This document shows positions 26,484 through 35,815 of a DNA stretch of 64,000 bases, piece by piece. Within the stretch, counting starts at the first letter, position 1. The number at the start of each line of letters is the position of its first letter. Source of the DNA: Methanospirillum lacunae (GTDB lineage: Archaea; Halobacteriota; Methanomicrobia; Methanomicrobiales; Methanospirillaceae). A program made the position numbers and the translations under genes. The notes under the pieces were generated by a model that had not been told where the DNA came from, made no database searches, and saw only the letters and a list, made by a program, of their open reading frames with translations. Location of the stretch: assembly GCF_003173355.1 (NCBI RefSeq), contig NZ_QGMY01000002.1, positions 1 through 64,000 of the forward strand, given 5' to 3'.

Positions 26484-26572
26484 ACAATACGGGTTATCCG
26501 GGATACTATTGAAGGGTTGTGGCACAATTCTTTTCTTAATTATTCCGGGGTTATACAAAGTGGTAATCACGT

Positions 26573-26926
26573 TCAGGATGAATTCTTTTTGATTCCGGTT
26601 CCAACAACCTTTCCTGATTCGTTGTCATAGATCGTCATCATGCCTGATTCATTCATTTCTACGCGAAATTTTAAATTAGACTCAGTTTTTTTCTTTTCAA
26701 ATTCGGCTGGACTAAGTGTTTCAAGAATTTCGTCAGTATCAACATTTTTAATGATATAATTGGTTCCATCAAACTCGGTTGATATTGTTGCAGAATATGC
26801 CTGTTCAGTCTTGTTGAGGTCAGATTCCCCGGAAACTACAATTCCAGATACCGGGAAAATACTGAGTGAAATACAGATTAAAACAGCAAATATTGCTGTA
26901 ATTCCAATACTGATGTTAGTTTTCAT
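26573..26926 (-). CDS. Small secreted protein, paralogue of 27279-27746
   Basis: The 117-residue protein has a signal peptide (residues 5-29, ending VSGIVV). The mature part contains FDGTNYIIKNVDTDEILETL and later TIYDNESGKVVG. The gene at 27279-27746 encodes the same pattern (FDGSFYRVKNDVTGKVILTM, TYYDPVTSVVV), and the upstream DNA is also duplicated. No function is recognised. Confidence 0.7.
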   Translation of the reverse strand: MKTNISIGITAIFAVLICISLSIFPVSGIVVSGESDLNKTEQAYSATISTEFDGTNYIIKNVDTDEILETLSPAEFEKKKTESNLKFRVEMNESGMMTIYDNESGKVVGTGIKKNSS

Positions 26927-27013
26927 AATAATCAGGGGGTGAATAGTTTGAGTTTCATCCCCATGAATAAGGTCTGTATGATATAGTATCCTGATTCCGG
27001 CACATCTCTTTTC
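26919..27013 (-). repeat. Duplicated upstream block, copy 1
   Basis: The 95-base block covers the ATG and upstream region of the small secreted-protein gene. It aligns to 27739-27836. Near-identical runs sit at both ends: the ATG side and the distal side, where 31 bases ending in CACATCTCTTTTC are identical. The middle has diverged. It probably contains the promoter of each gene. Confidence 0.75.
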
Positions 27014-27278
27014 TGGAGAATGGGGTTGCCTTACGATGAGAATGAATGAGATGGAATTGTTCGCATTTCAGGAAAAAAGTCAAAATACACGCAGATATAA
27101 CTAAAAACCTGGGGAGGGAAATTCAATATTATATCTTCAGAAGGAGAGAATCAGGCCCGGTGGGATAGATTTCTGGGAGAAAGGATAGGAACTTGTTGCA
27201 GAGGAATATGCCTGAACCTGGCATATGTCATCCTGCAGACGTTCCCATCCCTCGTGGGGTTGTAAGAACGGAGATAGA

Positions 27279-27746
27279 CTAGTAGTATGTTTTGTATTCG
27301 GTTCCGAAATTTCCACGGTTTACCGAATCAGAAATTGTGATTGTATCAACCATTCCTGATTTGTAACCAGTGTTCAGGGGCTGGTCATAAAATGACATCA
27401 TCTCCGAGGCTCCAGGGCTGACAACCACACTGGTGACAGGATCATAATACGTTACTCTGCCAGATGAGTCTGGTCCGGTAATCCGGTACTTTGCTTCTAG
27501 GGCTGGTCTTCTCATCTGAAATTCGCGTTCCGGCATGGTTAATATTACTTTCCCGGTAACATCGTTTTTAACTCTGTAAAACGAACCATCAAAGGTGGTT
27601 GTTGTGGTTATTGGATCAGAATAACTTGTCCCGGTAATTGTGGTGACCCCGTTTATCGTATTTCCGACAACAGGGAAGATACAGAGACAGAAACTGATCA
27701 TAACGATGCAGATTGTTATTATTCCAAATCGTTTGTATGTTTTCAT
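27279..27746 (-). CDS. Small secreted protein, paralogue of 26573-26926
   Basis: The ATG at 27746 is chosen because it matches the start of the paralogue and begins a signal peptide (MKTYKRFGIITICIV, cleavage near VVGNT). The protein has 155 residues and is longer than its paralogue by a C-terminal Ser/Tyr/Gly-rich part (SFYDQPLNTGYKSG). Shared core motifs show a tandem gene duplication followed by divergence. Function unknown. Confidence 0.7.
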   Translation of the reverse strand: MKTYKRFGIITICIVMISFCLCIFPVVGNTINGVTTITGTSYSDPITTTTTFDGSFYRVKNDVTGKVILTMPEREFQMRRPALEAKYRITGPDSSGRVTYYDPVTSVVVSPGASEMMSFYDQPLNTGYKSGMVDTITISDSVNRGNFGTEYKTYY

Positions 27747-27836
27747 AATAATCAGGGGTAGAACGGGTTTTCCGGATTCATCCCCAATATCAAAGTCTAC
27801 ATGGAATAGTATCCTGATTCCGGCACATCTCTTTTC
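27739..27836 (-). repeat. Duplicated upstream block, copy 2
   Basis: This 98-base block aligns with 26919-27013 as described there. Conservation of the distal end, away from the coding start, suggests that the promoter or an upstream regulatory site was kept after duplication. Confidence 0.75.
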
Positions 27837-28370
27837 GTATGATCTCTTTTGATTAGGAGAAGAAAATCCGGTTATAACCTGGTTTTTCATGTTTAGAGTG
27901 AGATGTTATTGGGCACCGATCTCAAGTCTGGCCAGATTGAAGCATTTTAGTTTTCATGACGATGATTTGTATTCCATATAAAAGCCAGTTGAGGATATAT
28001 CAGAGCATTATCATGCAGTATGATAGCATATTCTTCACTTCAAGTCAGGAAATATGTATACGGCATTATTAACCCGGTCGGTCTTTGAAGAGTATCGATG
28101 AATGAGGTTTTTTTAGAAAAATGGCGTTCTCTGGCTAATATTCTTATTCCGGCTGATAGCCTGTTTCTGTTATCTGTACCTATTGTTCACAAGATACCAA
28201 ATATTGTCAAATCCTGAGATGAAACAAGAGTGCTGATGATAATCCTCCGGTCCTTAAAAGAGAGAACGTACCTTTTCATGATATTGACTATCTCACCACA
28301 TCAAACCAGATAGCCGGACACCGGAATGATCCTCTAACCGATATAGAAAAGGGGTAATGGAAAACCGTCT
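27837..28370 (+). other. Gene-free region with plus-strand coding relics
   Basis: No intact gene is present. An ATG at 28098 opens a 39-codon frame (MNEVFLEKWRSLANIL). Further on, about 28224-28356, a startless frame reads PPVLKRENVPFHDIDYL then QIAGHRNDPLTDIEKG. Both look more like coding sequence than noise and may be parts of one decayed gene. I cannot name it. Confidence 0.3.
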
Positions 28371-28895
28371 TCAGGATCTTTTTATACACGGGATGTAGTA
28401 ATCAAGAATGATCTCCCCGTTTTCGTCCGGTTGTGTAAATCTTGGGCAATTATATACTTCCATACACCATGTGGCATGTTCACAGGAGTATCCAATCTCA
28501 TCAACTGCCTTTTCTACAAGACTGTGTGCAGCAAAACTGATCTCTGGAACTGTAGATCCCTGTACCCACCCGATAGCAACAGTTGTTGGTTCAATATTCC
28601 TTGATACAAACCTGTCATCCATGACTGATATGTCTGAATTCATCAGCATCCCGCATATATAGGTAAATGTCCCGTTTTCGAAAGAAAAATCTGACATCCA
28701 TCCCACATAGGCATCGTCGAACAGGGCATCTCTGTAATCCATGAGATGATCAAATGTATTATCAGAAAAACATGTCTCCCAGAGGTTAGGTATAGGGTTT
28801 ATTTCTGGGCTATTTGGCATTTTAACGGTAATCTTTTTGCCAACAATAAATACTTCCGGAAGTTGACAGACCTCAGTTTTTACAATTTTTGCCAT
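28371..28895 (-). CDS. Stand-alone GyrI/AraC-type effector-binding protein
   Basis: The 174-residue protein begins with the pattern of effector-binding proteins (KIVKTEVCQLPEVFIVGKKI). A helix-rich LWETCFSD segment follows, then the central YVGWMSDFSFENGTFTYICGM. Like the protein at 21192-21656 it carries no DNA-binding domain. Four Cys lie in the last third (YSCEHATWCMEVYNC, later PCIK), perhaps for metal or redox use. The ligand is unknown. Confidence 0.65.
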   Translation of the reverse strand: MAKIVKTEVCQLPEVFIVGKKITVKMPNSPEINPIPNLWETCFSDNTFDHLMDYRDALFDDAYVGWMSDFSFENGTFTYICGMLMNSDISVMDDRFVSRNIEPTTVAIGWVQGSTVPEISFAAHSLVEKAVDEIGYSCEHATWCMEVYNCPRFTQPDENGEIILDYYIPCIKRS

Positions 28896-29102
28896 TTTGA
28901 TATCCTGAAAATAAATAATTATTTCCTGTTTTTGTCAATCTGTCTGCATATCACCATAGATCTGTGATATGCATTTCGAGAGGTTTGGTAAGTAGTTCTC
29001 CTCATTATCAATGCTTAATGACTATAAAATCATCCTTTTTTCCAGGTAAAGAATAATTTTTGAAAAGATCTGAATAATTGTCAGGTATTGTGATCAGTGC
29101 AA

Positions 29103-29666
29103 TCAAGGCTTCTGTAGATTAGTATGGTCCTGAACATCAAATTTCCGGGTACAGGCAATATACTCTGCAACCAGGTAAAAATTGTTTATATCATCGTTAT
29201 CCAGGCCGCGAAATGCGAATAGTTCATCCCAAAGGAGACTGCTCCCTTCGACCAGATAGTAAGCTGTTACAAGATCGATACCAACGATGATGTTATTTCC
29301 AGCAAACACATCATCCTGGTTTTCATAAAGGTAGGTTCCAAGTCCTGTATTTTCAATCAAAAAGACCCTTGGAGTAGGCATCTTACCGTCAGGTAATTTT
29401 GCGGCATGACATTCATTTTGGATTATATTGTCTATAACAACCTGTTTTTTTGCATCTTCTCTAAGTTCAGTTATTGGATATTTTTGGACTAGATACGTGA
29501 GTATTTCTTGCCCTGTTTTTTTGTTTGGAACCAGCGTGGCCCGGTGTTTATTGAACGTGTCCTTCCATTCATTTATCATTTCGGGTGACGGCTCTTGCAT
29601 CAGCATACGTACTTCGTATATCACACGGTATGAATAAAATAATCTTTCATTTATTGATGGATTCAA
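29103..29666 (-). CDS. Hypothetical protein, 187 residues
   Basis: I do not recognise this family. The sequence is soluble, with an N-terminal helical half (PEMINEWKDTFNKHR, then ILTYLVQKYPI) and a C-terminal half rich in Asp, Asn and Tyr (GLGTYLYENQDDVFAGNN, IVGIDLVTAYYLVEG). No signal peptide is seen. It lies 24 bases upstream of nothing on its own strand and just downstream of the kinase gene 29691-31670 on the same strand, so it could be co-transcribed with that kinase. Confidence 0.6.
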   Translation of the reverse strand: MNPSINERLFYSYRVIYEVRMLMQEPSPEMINEWKDTFNKHRATLVPNKKTGQEILTYLVQKYPITELREDAKKQVVIDNIIQNECHAAKLPDGKMPTPRVFLIENTGLGTYLYENQDDVFAGNNIIVGIDLVTAYYLVEGSSLLWDELFAFRGLDNDDINNFYLVAEYIACTRKFDVQDHTNLQKP

Positions 29667-29690
29667 TACGAATGAAAATGAGAAAATCCG

Positions 29691-31670
29691 TTATTTAGTG
29701 TCGGTAGAGGTATTAAACCGGTAATTTCCAGAGGGAACGAAAATGGTAAACTGTGCTCCTTCTCCATATGTTCCGGTTTCACGAATGGTAATATTTGTTA
29801 TTGCAAGGATCTCTCGTACCAGGAATAATCCGAGTTGATATCTGTCTTTACCCATGTAGTTGAAAAGATAGGGACGGATTTCATCTGAAATCCCGATTCC
29901 ATTATCCTCAAATATAATCTCAACTCCTTTGTCGTTCTTAGTATATCTACATGAAAACCGCGTTGCTTTTTTGCTATGACGCAGGATATTATCACCGAGA
30001 GTAAAAAACACCTTCTCAAGGAGAGGATCTGCAAATATCTCCAGATTATCCAGATGTGTATCTCTCTCAAATGAAGTGAGACTTGTGTGTGAGATCCCAA
30101 ATAACAATGATTGCATCACATTTTGCCATAATGGAGGTTTTTGTCCGAGATTTTGATAGTCTTTGGAATTTGTCAGGAGATATTTTATATCAGTCACTAA
30201 TCGCTCCTGTGTCCGAATCATGGAGTTATTATCAGGAACCTTGATAAAATCCGTCATTAATTCGATACAACCATATAGTGAAAAGAGTTTATTTTGAATT
30301 TCTGAAAAAATGATAGAATTTAAGAAATCTAATTTATTTCTTGCAAGTTTTAAAGCATCATCAGTACATTTCCGATCTGTGATGTCTTCCGAAATTCCAA
30401 GAAGAAATACAGGATTATTCTCTTCATCAAAGATAGGTATCTTCTTGGTTGAAAGAAAAAGTTCAGTTCCATCTTTTGTATGAACTATTTCTTCAGGTAT
30501 CACATGAATTAACCCTGATTGAATTACTTCCTTATCTTTTCCGGAAAAAAAATCAGCCTCCTCTTTCTTGAAATAATCTCTATCATTATGACCATATAAC
30601 TCAGATTGAGAAAACCCCAGGACCTTTTCAAAGGCTTTATTTATTCGAAAATATGTACCGTTTTTTACATCTTTGACAAATACCAGATCCGGTATATTAT
30701 CGATGAGTGTTGTTAGAAATTTTTCATTTTCTGCAAGAGCGTTAGCCCTATTATTACTGATTTCAACTTCATTTTGGAGTTCGCTGGTCTTCTGGGATAC
30801 CTTACGCTGAAGAAGATAATTCCATCCCATCAGTGCCATTATAAGAAGGATTGCGATGCCTAAAAATGTAAAAAATTGAGAGATGTTTTCTTGCGAGATA
30901 GATGTAGTTCCATACCATTTCTTTTCAATCTCCTTAATTTCGGCTTGAGATATTTTGCTAAACCCATCATCTATCGTGTGTAATAATACAGTATTTCCCT
31001 TTTTCACCGCCCGATGAAATTCACCTGTATAAATCGGGTCTGTCTGTTTGTATTTATCAATCAGGCCATATTTATATAAGAAATATACTGAAGGAGGCTT
31101 GTCGACGCAAAAAACCATGAGTTTACCATCAGCAGCTGCTTTTATGATGTCTTCATAATTTGGATACTCCTCAATTTGATCAATTCCTGCCTCTTGGAAT
31201 ACTGAAATGACATTATCCCCTGATTTCACTCCGATAACGTATCCCCTTGCAGTAGAAAGTCCGGAAAGACCAGAAATATTTCTATTATAAAAGATAGGCA
31301 CATCGATCTCGGCATACGGGGACGAAAAATCGTAATATTTCGCTCTTTCGTTGCTAAAAAATAATGTGTCGATTACATCAAACTCACCATTCAGCATCCT
31401 GGTTTGAGCATCTGCCCAGTTTAATCCGGTAATATTAACCTTGATCCCGGTTTTTTCTTCCCATAATTTCCATTCGTCTATTGATATTCCCTGGAGTATT
31501 TCCTTTGGGCCCAGAAAAGAGTAGGGAGGATAATTATTGTCAATTACGACTGTCAGGGTTTTATTGATACCTTGCTGTTGTGGGATATAGGTCGCACAGC
31601 TGATACCTGTACATAAAATGAGCGTCGCTATTGCCAGAAGCAGGATGGTCGTGAGGCTTTTTCTGTTCAT
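29691..31670 (-). CDS. BvgS-like sensor kinase lacking the phosphoacceptor His
   Basis: The 659-residue protein has a signal segment and an extracellular solute-binding domain of SBP_bac_3 type (about residues 35-255: DNNYPPYSFLGP, GEFDVIDTLFFSNERAKYYDFS). One transmembrane helix follows (about 268-288), then a PAS domain (about 315-435) and a kinase core. Where related kinases in this window have SITRHDINNQ, this one reads SIIFSEIQNK, so the His is gone. The ATPase keeps GDNILRHS and EDNGIGI and ends GLFLVREILAI. It probably senses an extracellular solute. Without the His it may act as a scaffold or a phosphatase-like regulator, which is inference. Confidence 0.85.
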   Translation of the reverse strand: MNRKSLTTILLLAIATLILCTGISCATYIPQQQGINKTLTVVIDNNYPPYSFLGPKEILQGISIDEWKLWEEKTGIKVNITGLNWADAQTRMLNGEFDVIDTLFFSNERAKYYDFSSPYAEIDVPIFYNRNISGLSGLSTARGYVIGVKSGDNVISVFQEAGIDQIEEYPNYEDIIKAAADGKLMVFCVDKPPSVYFLYKYGLIDKYKQTDPIYTGEFHRAVKKGNTVLLHTIDDGFSKISQAEIKEIEKKWYGTTSISQENISQFFTFLGIAILLIMALMGWNYLLQRKVSQKTSELQNEVEISNNRANALAENEKFLTTLIDNIPDLVFVKDVKNGTYFRINKAFEKVLGFSQSELYGHNDRDYFKKEEADFFSGKDKEVIQSGLIHVIPEEIVHTKDGTELFLSTKKIPIFDEENNPVFLLGISEDITDRKCTDDALKLARNKLDFLNSIIFSEIQNKLFSLYGCIELMTDFIKVPDNNSMIRTQERLVTDIKYLLTNSKDYQNLGQKPPLWQNVMQSLLFGISHTSLTSFERDTHLDNLEIFADPLLEKVFFTLGDNILRHSKKATRFSCRYTKNDKGVEIIFEDNGIGISDEIRPYLFNYMGKDRYQLGLFLVREILAITNITIRETGTYGEGAQFTIFVPSGNYRFNTSTDTK

Positions 31671-32004
31671 AACTGTTGAATGGTATTGTTCAGAGCATTG
31701 GTTTGAATTGATAAGATAGATTAGTTGGCAGGAACTGAATCGAATTTCATTGAATAAAACATGATCAAAATGGACAATCGGTATTTGTTATATAAATATC
31801 TTTTAGATATCGATATATGAGGATCAATATTAAATTAAAGTTTCTATCAGACCAAAAAATCAATTTATTTATTGGTCCATTAAAATAAAAAATTAATTTT
31901 GAAGATATCCTATTTAAATCTTAATTACGCCTATCTTGTTATAGATTGGGTAAATGTGTCAAAAAAAAGATTAGATATTATCAAAAAATTGTCTTTGAAT
32001 TATC
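31671..32004. other. A/T-rich intergenic region, probable kinase promoter
   Basis: No gene is seen in these 334 bases. The sequence is strongly A/T-rich, with TATA-like stretches around 31791-31805 and poly-A or poly-T runs near 31884-31895 and 31962-31968. The kinase start at 31670 faces this region. The T-runs near the chemoreceptor end could serve in transcript termination. Confidence 0.4.
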
Positions 32005-34041
32005 TTATACTTTAAAGAAATTAATCTGGATCTGAACATTTTCAACAATGGTGTTCAGATTTCCTATGACCTGGGAGATCTGATTTACTGCAACGGCAAC
32101 CTCGTTGGTTGAATGAGCTGATAATTCAGCTTGTTTAGAGGTATTTGATACCAGGCCACCAATTTCTGTGATACTTGCGGTTATTTCCTCAACAGATGCT
32201 GCCTGTTCTTCTGTTGTAGCAGCAACATCTGTAACACTTACGTTGATCTCCTCAATTAACTCAGCAATCCGGGTAAATGACTGGAAAGTGTCTTGAAGTG
32301 CTTTTCCCCCGCTTTCAACATCTTTGACAGTTTTTTCCATTGCGGTGGATGCCTGGATAGATCGTTTCTGAAGATTTTCAATAATAGATGCAATATTTTC
32401 TGCAGAAACCTGAGTCTCCTGGGCTAATGCTTTTACTTCATCAGCAACAACAGCAAAACCCAACCCAGCTTCTCCTGCTCTGGCTGCTTCAATTGCTGCA
32501 TTGAGGGCGAGTAGACTGGTTTGATCAGATATGTCTCTAATAAGACCAACAATTTTCCCGATCTCTTCCATCTGGTGAGTGATGTCCACCATATTATCCT
32601 TGCTTTCGATGGTAGATTGGGTAATTCCTTCCATCCCTTTTTCTGCAATGTCAGCGAGTGTTATTCCTTCCCGAGAGTACCTGTCAGCATCAGTTGTGAG
32701 TTTACTCACGTGTTCGCTCTTGATTGCAACCTGATTTACCGTTGTATTGAGCTCTTCCATCGCTTTTAGAACCTGGTCAACCCCATGTTTGCATTTTTCT
32801 GCATTTTCACTGACATGAAAGGATGAATCAGCAACATCTTTGACACTTGCAGCAACCTCTTCAGTACTTGCATTTACTTCCTCTGCATTGGCTGTAAGTT
32901 CCCCCATCTGTTGCTGAATTGAGATAATTGAATTGGATACGGATTTTCCACTATTGTTCAATGCATCTTTGAATTGCTTGAAATCTCCCCTGACATCTGC
33001 ATTTTCATCATATCGTACTGAGAAATTTCCTATGGAAAATTCATTTGCAATTCGCATGGCTTCCATATTTGGCCGGAGAAATGCTTCAACCAAAGCATGA
33101 GTAGCCTCAACCAGTTTTTTGAACTCGCCTGTATATTTGGAAGAATCGATTTGGATGTTGAGATCTCCACTTCGTATCTTTTCAGCAATACCCATGATTG
33201 AAGTATTGGCAAATATTGATTTTTTCAGGTTTTCTTCAATCTCCTGTTTTTGTTTCTCAAGATTTATTGACATTGAATCAAAGGAAGAGCTGATCAAACT
33301 TATTTCATCACTTCCTTTCATTTCAATGCGATATGCAAGATTTCCAGCTCCTACCTCTTCCATACCCTTTATCAGATTGCCAAACCTCCGGTTTATGTTC
33401 TGGGCTATGAGCCACGCAATAAACAGAAGAATTATAGTACAGAAAATAATAACAACGACTATGATTAGTATTCCCTGTGAATACAACTGGTTTGCATCGA
33501 TATAACACTGGTTTGATGTCTGATTATTATCATCCATCAGTTTCTGTAGATCAGTAAGAATTAGATTTCGTTTAGGAATTGCACTTTGAATCCTGAGTTG
33601 AGTCGCTTCTTCATCTTTTCCTTGAAGTGTTAGAGAATTAACCTGTTTTGTTGTTTCAAGGTATTCAGCCGACGATTTTTTAATCTCCTCAATAAGACCT
33701 TTTTCATTATCATTCATCTCAATTGAAGAGTAATCATCAAGTCGTTTCAGAAGTGAGACCCCGAATGGATCCATTTTTGTCTGAAATATTTGTTGTTTTT
33801 CAGAAACGGTTGATGCAAGAGTGAAGGTATACCCACCTATTGCATAATTGAGCATATCTGAATATGCTCCATATGCAAGCATGGAATGAGTATATTTATT
33901 CTTATAAATTTGGTTTACTTCAGAATTAATTTCCCCGGCAGTGAATAAACCACATACTCCGGTAAACATAATAGCGAAAACCCCGATTATAATCAAAATT
34001 AGCAATTTTTTGCTCATTGATATAGTATCTAATTGTATCAT
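32005..34041 (-). CDS. Methyl-accepting chemotaxis protein
   Basis: The ATG at 34041 is chosen because a GGGAGG ribosome-binding site lies just upstream. That gives 678 residues. TM1 is at about 13-33. An extracellular four-helix bundle (4HB-type, about 34-188) follows, then TM2 at about 190-212 and a HAMP domain (about 213-265). A second HAMP-like segment and a long coiled coil come next. The signalling hairpin contains the invariant [19 protein letters not shown]. It should relay an external signal to a CheA/CheW array. No other che gene is adjacent, though a CheB-CheR fusion protein is encoded at 55011-58640. Confidence 0.94.
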   Translation of the reverse strand: MIQLDTISMSKKLLILIIIGVFAIMFTGVCGLFTAGEINSEVNQIYKNKYTHSMLAYGAYSDMLNYAIGGYTFTLASTVSEKQQIFQTKMDPFGVSLLKRLDDYSSIEMNDNEKGLIEEIKKSSAEYLETTKQVNSLTLQGKDEEATQLRIQSAIPKRNLILTDLQKLMDDNNQTSNQCYIDANQLYSQGILIIVVVIIFCTIILLFIAWLIAQNINRRFGNLIKGMEEVGAGNLAYRIEMKGSDEISLISSSFDSMSINLEKQKQEIEENLKKSIFANTSIMGIAEKIRSGDLNIQIDSSKYTGEFKKLVEATHALVEAFLRPNMEAMRIANEFSIGNFSVRYDENADVRGDFKQFKDALNNSGKSVSNSIISIQQQMGELTANAEEVNASTEEVAASVKDVADSSFHVSENAEKCKHGVDQVLKAMEELNTTVNQVAIKSEHVSKLTTDADRYSREGITLADIAEKGMEGITQSTIESKDNMVDITHQMEEIGKIVGLIRDISDQTSLLALNAAIEAARAGEAGLGFAVVADEVKALAQETQVSAENIASIIENLQKRSIQASTAMEKTVKDVESGGKALQDTFQSFTRIAELIEEINVSVTDVAATTEEQAASVEEITASITEIGGLVSNTSKQAELSAHSTNEVAVAVNQISQVIGNLNTIVENVQIQINFFKV

Positions 34042-34111
34042 GACATCCTCCCAAGAGATCACAAAAACAGCCTGTACACATTTCTGTTCAATATCCGATC
34101 TTTTCAATCAG

Positions 34112-34180
34112 ATATTTCGGAGTATGAATAGCCTTCAAGGGTATTAAAATCGGTGATATGGTGAATCAATACCGAAATAT
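34112..34180. promoter_or_regulatory. Inverted repeat between divergent MCP and regulator genes
   Basis: ATATTTCGG at 34112-34120 is repeated in reverse complement as CCGAAATAT at 34172-34180, with partial similarity continuing inward. The pair sits between the chemoreceptor gene (minus) and the HTH-PAS regulator gene (plus). It is a candidate operator for the regulator, possibly autoregulatory. Confidence 0.45.
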
Positions 34181-34209
34181 TAATTAACCCATTAATGTAT
34201 TTATTGTAA

Positions 34210-35508
34210 ATGGATGGGGATGTTTCTGAAATAATACGAGAAGTTTTAAAAAAATTCAGGAAACCAATATCTATTACACAGATTGCATATGAAGCTTCTA
34301 TTTCACGGACAACCGCTGCACGATACCTCGATAATTTGCATTATTCTGGTCAGGTAAAGTTATTCGAGATTGGCAAGGCAAAAAAGTACTTATTAACTTC
34401 AGAGCAACCTTCTCATTCTATCTGTGACTTATCATCAGATCTTATTATCCTTTTAAGTTCATCATTCAAAATTTTGTTTGTAAACAAGGCATATCTTGAG
34501 TATTCTCACCTTTCTCTTGAAGACCTTCTTGGAAAACGGGTCGATGCCTTAAATTTAGATCTTTTTTCATCTATTAACATCCTAAAGATACTAAATGAGT
34601 ATCCAGGTGATGATCTTTCGTCTCATATCATTGAGGTATACAGGGGTAACCAACTATATATCTATGAAATGTTTTTTCTAAAAGGGCGGGTAGTATCTCA
34701 TCATGCCGCAATTTCCATTGTTATTAAAGATATTACTGCAAAGAAACGGATAGAAGATGAAAATCGGTTTCTGGCTTCAATTATTGCCTGCTCTGAAGAT
34801 GCTATTATTGCAGTCGATAACACAATTACCATTAATACCTGGAATAATGCTGCAGAACGATTATTTGGATATAATTCTGATGAAGTAATTGGTCAATCGA
34901 TATCAGTGATTCATCCTTGGTGGTATAAAGATGTGTATCCTATCCATAATCGGTTACTCATGGGTGAAACAATAAAGCAATACAAGTGTACCAGAAGACG
35001 GAAAGATGGTTCTCTCGTTTATGTTTCTATCACTGCATCATTAGTATACGATCATTCTGGGGAGATTATTGGTTCTTCTGCAATATTTCGTGATATTACT
35101 GCAGATAATCAGATAAAAAGTTATATTTCTGATTTAAATCAGCAGTTACATGCAGTACTGGATAATATCCATGAAGTTTTAGCGATTGTTGACCCTGGCA
35201 CTCATAGGGTCCTTTTGCTAAATGAGTACGGGAAAAAACGTTTTGATAGCCAGAATTCGAGATGTTGGTTTCATACAAGCCAGTATAACTTTCCACAAGC
35301 ATGTGAAATTTGTTCTCATATGAACCTTAACTACATGGAGAAATCCGGGCCAGTATCATTTGAATTTAAAACTGACAGAATAAAATTACTCTCTAAATTC
35401 CAGTTGATACCATGGGGTACTAAAAAACATGCAATGATGGTAACCATGTTTGATCAATCTGAGGATCTTAATAAGGATGGCCTAGTCTTCCCTGATAATA
35501 AAACGTAA
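34210..35508 (+). CDS. HTH-PAS transcription regulator
   Basis: The 432-residue protein starts with a winged-helix-like HTH (about residues 5-65: PISITQIAYEASISRTTAARYLDNL). A first PAS-like domain covers about 75-180. A well-formed PAS is at about 190-305 (IACSEDAIIAVDNT...IFRDITADNQ). A third, incomplete PAS follows with a CEIC pair. There is no receiver and no kinase core, so it looks like a one-component sensor that binds DNA directly. It is divergent from the chemoreceptor gene and shares a 168-base control region with it. Confidence 0.82.
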   Translation: MDGDVSEIIREVLKKFRKPISITQIAYEASISRTTAARYLDNLHYSGQVKLFEIGKAKKYLLTSEQPSHSICDLSSDLIILLSSSFKILFVNKAYLEYSHLSLEDLLGKRVDALNLDLFSSINILKILNEYPGDDLSSHIIEVYRGNQLYIYEMFFLKGRVVSHHAAISIVIKDITAKKRIEDENRFLASIIACSEDAIIAVDNTITINTWNNAAERLFGYNSDEVIGQSISVIHPWWYKDVYPIHNRLLMGETIKQYKCTRRRKDGSLVYVSITASLVYDHSGEIIGSSAIFRDITADNQIKSYISDLNQQLHAVLDNIHEVLAIVDPGTHRVLLLNEYGKKRFDSQNSRCWFHTSQYNFPQACEICSHMNLNYMEKSGPVSFEFKTDRIKLLSKFQLIPWGTKKHAMMVTMFDQSEDLNKDGLVFPDNKT

Positions 35509-35547
35509 TAATTTTAAATAAATTGCCTTTTCGGTAAGATCCGCTAA

Positions 35548-35685
35548 GCCACTATTGACTCAACAGCAATTACATTACCAGATGAGATAACTAAAGACTC
35601 AACTGGAAATTATTTGATTTCAACTGATAGTATGAGGTTCTCTGTGGATTTACCTGGAAATATAATTCAGAACAGAATGAATTAA
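35548..35685 (+). pseudogene. Coding-like relic in an A/T-rich gap
   Basis: The gap 35509-35815 holds no intact gene. One startless frame of 45 codons reads like a beta-rich surface protein fragment (TIDSTAITLPDEITK, STGNYLISTDSMRFSVDLPG). The rest of the gap is A/T-rich with no signal I can name. The call is weak because there is no neighbour or homologue in the window to compare it with. Confidence 0.3.
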
Positions 35686-35815
35686 TATTAGTAAATCCTG
35701 GTACAAATAATTAATATTCTCAATTAATTTGTTTTTTTGAAACAAGTACATGAATCTGGAAATAAAAATAAATACTGGAGTAGATATATTCTGTGCTTTG
35801 ATCCTTGAAAAAAGG

